Shown here one piece after another: positions 10,565 through 12,302 of a stretch of 12,302 nucleotides of DNA. The stretch's first letter is position 1, and the number at the start of each line of letters is the position of its first letter. The position numbers were made by a program, and so were the translations under genes. The notes under the pieces are model-generated. The model saw only the letters and a list, made by a program, of their open reading frames with translations. It searched no databases and was not told the origin of the DNA. The DNA is from Acidobacteriota bacterium (GTDB taxonomy: Bacteria > Acidobacteriota > Terriglobia > Acidoferrales > UBA7541), in assembly GCA_019239815.1 (NCBI GenBank), contig JAFAZL010000922.1, positions 1 through 12,302 on the forward strand, in the 5' to 3' direction.

Positions 10565-11320
10565 ATGCTGAGCTTGGCGGAGAATGCGTTGATGGTGCTG
10601 GCGGTAGTGGGGTTGTCGGTTTTGCTTTTTGTTGTGATCGACAAGGTTTGGCCTTGGGACAAACGGCATCAGCACAACGACGTGACGGGATGGCAGCTTG
10701 GGATCCTTGGAACCACTTACGCGGTGATCTTGGGATTCATGCTGTATGCGGTGTGGACGGAATTCGATAACGCTACTCAGAATGTGGAAATGGAAGCGAA
10801 TAGTTTGACGAACGTCTATCGGCTCGCTGATGGGTTGCCGGAAGCCACACGGATCGAAGTACAGAATCTGACGCGGACCTACGCGCAAAAAGTTATCGAG
10901 AACGATTGGCCGGAGATGGAACAAGGACGGACACCGGTCGAGAGTGTGGGGCTGGCTTCAAAAATTCAGCATGCACTGATCTCCGTGACGGACGGGTCGA
11001 GATCAGTGGGAGTGGCGCAGGATCATGCGATGACGGAGTTGAGCGCGATGACGACATGCCGGCGGACGCGGTTGCTGGAAAACCAATTGTCGCTGCCTGC
11101 TGTGTTGTGGTGTGTGTTGATCGTGGGCGGAGTGCTGACGATTGTTTCGTCGTGCATGTTTGGCTCGCAGAACAGGTTTTTACACGGATTGCAGATGGTG
11201 TTTTTTTCGTTGATGATTGCGTTGGCCTTGCTTGCGATTGCGGACATCAATAAGCCGTTTCGAGGGTCGGTGCATGTGGGGAATGATGCGTTTGTGAGGG
11301 CGCTGGAAAATATGAAGTGA
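10565..11320 (+). CDS. DUF4239 membrane protein
   Basis: The 251-residue product has a DUF4239 (bestrophin-like) layout: two N-terminal membrane helices (about 6-26 and 45-65), a long soluble middle section (about 66-172) that starts with an acidic helix containing EANSLTNVYRLADGLP, and two C-terminal helices (about 177-198 and 207-226). The EAxxLxxLYRLAxxLP-type segment just after the second helix is the best family mark. The function is not established. GGAGG lies 10 nt upstream of ATG 10565, and a nearer GGGAG lies 3 nt upstream. The gene ends 19 bp from the convergent small-protein gene with no terminator visible between them. The polytopic membrane nature is clear from the sequence; the family assignment is from memory of its pattern. 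Confidence 0.8.
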   Translation: MLSLAENALMVLAVVGLSVLLFVVIDKVWPWDKRHQHNDVTGWQLGILGTTYAVILGFMLYAVWTEFDNATQNVEMEANSLTNVYRLADGLPEATRIEVQNLTRTYAQKVIENDWPEMEQGRTPVESVGLASKIQHALISVTDGSRSVGVAQDHAMTELSAMTTCRRTRLLENQLSLPAVLWCVLIVGGVLTIVSSCMFGSQNRFLHGLQMVFFSLMIALALLAIADINKPFRGSVHVGNDAFVRALENMK

Positions 11321-11339
11321 GAAGCGTGTGAAATCGCGA

Positions 11340-11726
11340 TCAGTCTCTGGTCCAGACTATATTGCGCTGATTCTTGAAGCGGATTGTATCGGGCTTCCCC
11401 GGCTGATAGTAAAACGAAACAGTGCTGTCGGCGTCGTCTACGGTATAGACGAAGGTGTAGAGGGTCCCGTTGCCGTCTTTGGAAGATGAAACGTTCTTGA
11501 TGAATCCGGTGACGACGCTTCCCGCGCCCGTCCCGAAGTTAATGGTTATTGGCTCGATTTCCAAAGACCTGCCTTCATACGCAGGGTCAGCGCAGTGCCA
11601 TTCGCCGATTAGACCGTCGGGGACATCCGAGTGCCGGGGCGAGTAGTGACGGATGCCAAAGACTAATAGCAGGCCGCCGAGCACAATCCATAGTGCTTTT
11701 AGTTTGTTATTCGATTGAGCGCTCAT
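11340..11726 (-). CDS. Small membrane-anchored protein of unknown function
   Basis: I do not recognise this 128-residue protein. It has a short polar N-terminus, one hydrophobic segment (about 11-24, ALWIVLGGLLLVFG), and then a soluble domain that looks beta-rich, with alternating strands near 54-62, 68-76, 87-94 and 100-107 and the ending RFKNQRNIVWTRD. The positive residue before the hydrophobic segment predicts an N-terminal anchor with the domain outside the cytoplasm. There is no lipobox cysteine. The ATG overlaps the HD-GYP stop as ATGA, and GGAGG (11731-11735) lies 4 nt upstream inside that gene, so the two are translationally coupled. A role in signalling with the phosphodiesterase is only inferred from this coupling. 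Confidence 0.68.
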   Translation of the reverse strand: MSAQSNNKLKALWIVLGGLLLVFGIRHYSPRHSDVPDGLIGEWHCADPAYEGRSLEIEPITINFGTGAGSVVTGFIKNVSSSKDGNGTLYTFVYTVDDADSTVSFYYQPGKPDTIRFKNQRNIVWTRD

Positions 11727-12302
11727 AAAACCTCCAACTGACCGATCGCGTTCACAAGTTCCGACGTATTGGGGAGAACTTTGCCCTGAGATGGGAAGGA
11801 GTGAACGATGTTTCCAAGAACGTCAACGACTTCAGGGTCGAACTGGGTACCCGCGCCGGAGCGAATGATTTCGAATGCGCGTTGGATCGATAGCCCGGCG
11901 CGGTAGGGGCGATCTGAAACGAGAGCATCGAAGCAATCGGCTACCGCGAAGATACGCGCATGCTGAGTCACCTGATCGCCGGAGAGACCGTTCGGATAGC
12001 CTCCGCCATTTATCCATTCGTGGTGTTGCAGGACGATAGGCATCGACTCGGCCAGACCGGGAATAGGCTCCAAGATTCGTGCGCCGATGTTGACGTGTTC
12101 GCGCATGATGCGCATTTCTTCGTCGGTGAGGCGGCCCTTCTTATCGAGGATGGCCACGGGGATGCCAATCTTCCCGATGTCGTGAAGCAAGCCACCGCGA
12201 CGCAGGATGTCGAAATCCTTCGGGGGCAATCCCATCGCGGTCGCAACGCGAATTGCATAGTCGGTGACGCGCTCGGAGTGACCCATGGTCCAGGGCGATT
12301 TG
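11723..12302 (-). CDS. HD-GYP domain cyclic-di-GMP phosphodiesterase, C-terminal part
   Basis: The frame is open to the window edge and reads KSPWTMGHSERV, the normal beginning of an HD-GYP domain, so the protein starts outside the window and the ATG at 12286 is internal. HD-GYP proteins hydrolyse cyclic di-GMP. In the 192 visible residues the metal and catalytic residues are complete: His8, His40-Asp41 in LLHDIGK, His69 in REHVNIG, His93-His94, and Asp122 in AVADCFDAL. The GYP triplet is at 101-103. The usual DGxGYP reads NGGGYP, with Asn98 in place of the common Asp. Many such proteins carry an N-terminal receiver or sensor domain, which cannot be seen here. The stop codon overlaps the start of the downstream small-protein gene. 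Confidence 0.94.
   Translation of the reverse strand, partial: KSPWTMGHSERVTDYAIRVATAMGLPPKDFDILRRGGLLHDIGKIGIPVAILDKKGRLTDEEMRIMREHVNIGARILEPIPGLAESMPIVLQHHEWINGGGYPNGLSGDQVTQHARIFAVADCFDALVSDRPYRAGLSIQRAFEIIRSGAGTQFDPEVVDVLGNIVHSFPSQGKVLPNTSELVNAIGQLEVL

Overview
The window looks like chromosomal DNA of an Acidobacteriota-type soil bacterium. It is GC-rich, it begins inside a VWFA-related surface protein of the kind that is abundant in that phylum, and it carries a compact aromatic-degradation cluster. This assignment rests on protein style and gene content only. Twelve protein genes are supported, and both ends of the window cut through a gene.

Left block (1-1680): the 3' part of an exported VWA-domain protein on the + strand. 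It converges on the pca operon, and a 62-bp gap between them holds a GTAG-headed palindrome.

Central block (1743-6904): the protocatechuate branch of the beta-ketoadipate pathway. On the minus strand, in order of transcription, lie pcaF (3-oxoadipyl-CoA thiolase), pcaB (carboxymuconate cycloisomerase), pcaD (enol-lactonase) and pcaC (carboxymuconolactone decarboxylase). pobA (4-hydroxybenzoate 3-monooxygenase) is divergent from pcaF. PobA makes protocatechuate. PcaB, PcaC and PcaD act in turn after ring cleavage, and PcaF releases succinyl-CoA and acetyl-CoA. The ring-cleaving dioxygenase (PcaGH), the CoA transferase (PcaIJ) and a regulator are not in the window. The same GTAG-headed palindrome occurs twice more here: in the pcaB-pcaD spacer and between pcaF and pobA.

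Right block: a MacB-type ABC exporter pair (ATPase then permease, minus strand, 6895-9089) whose end overlaps the end of pobA. An intergenic region of about 395 bp follows, with a good sigma70-type promoter and a leader of about 300 nt ahead of an exported NIF3-like metalloprotein (9484-10383). Next is a DUF4239 membrane protein (10565-11320). The window ends with a minus-strand pair: a truncated HD-GYP cyclic-di-GMP phosphodiesterase translationally coupled to a small membrane-anchored protein of unknown function.

The most notable non-genic signals are the REP-like palindrome family, the long leader of the NIF3-like gene, and a sharp change in strand composition inside pobA. I found no CRISPR array, tRNA, rRNA, insertion sequence or prophage gene, and no convincing new multi-gene system.
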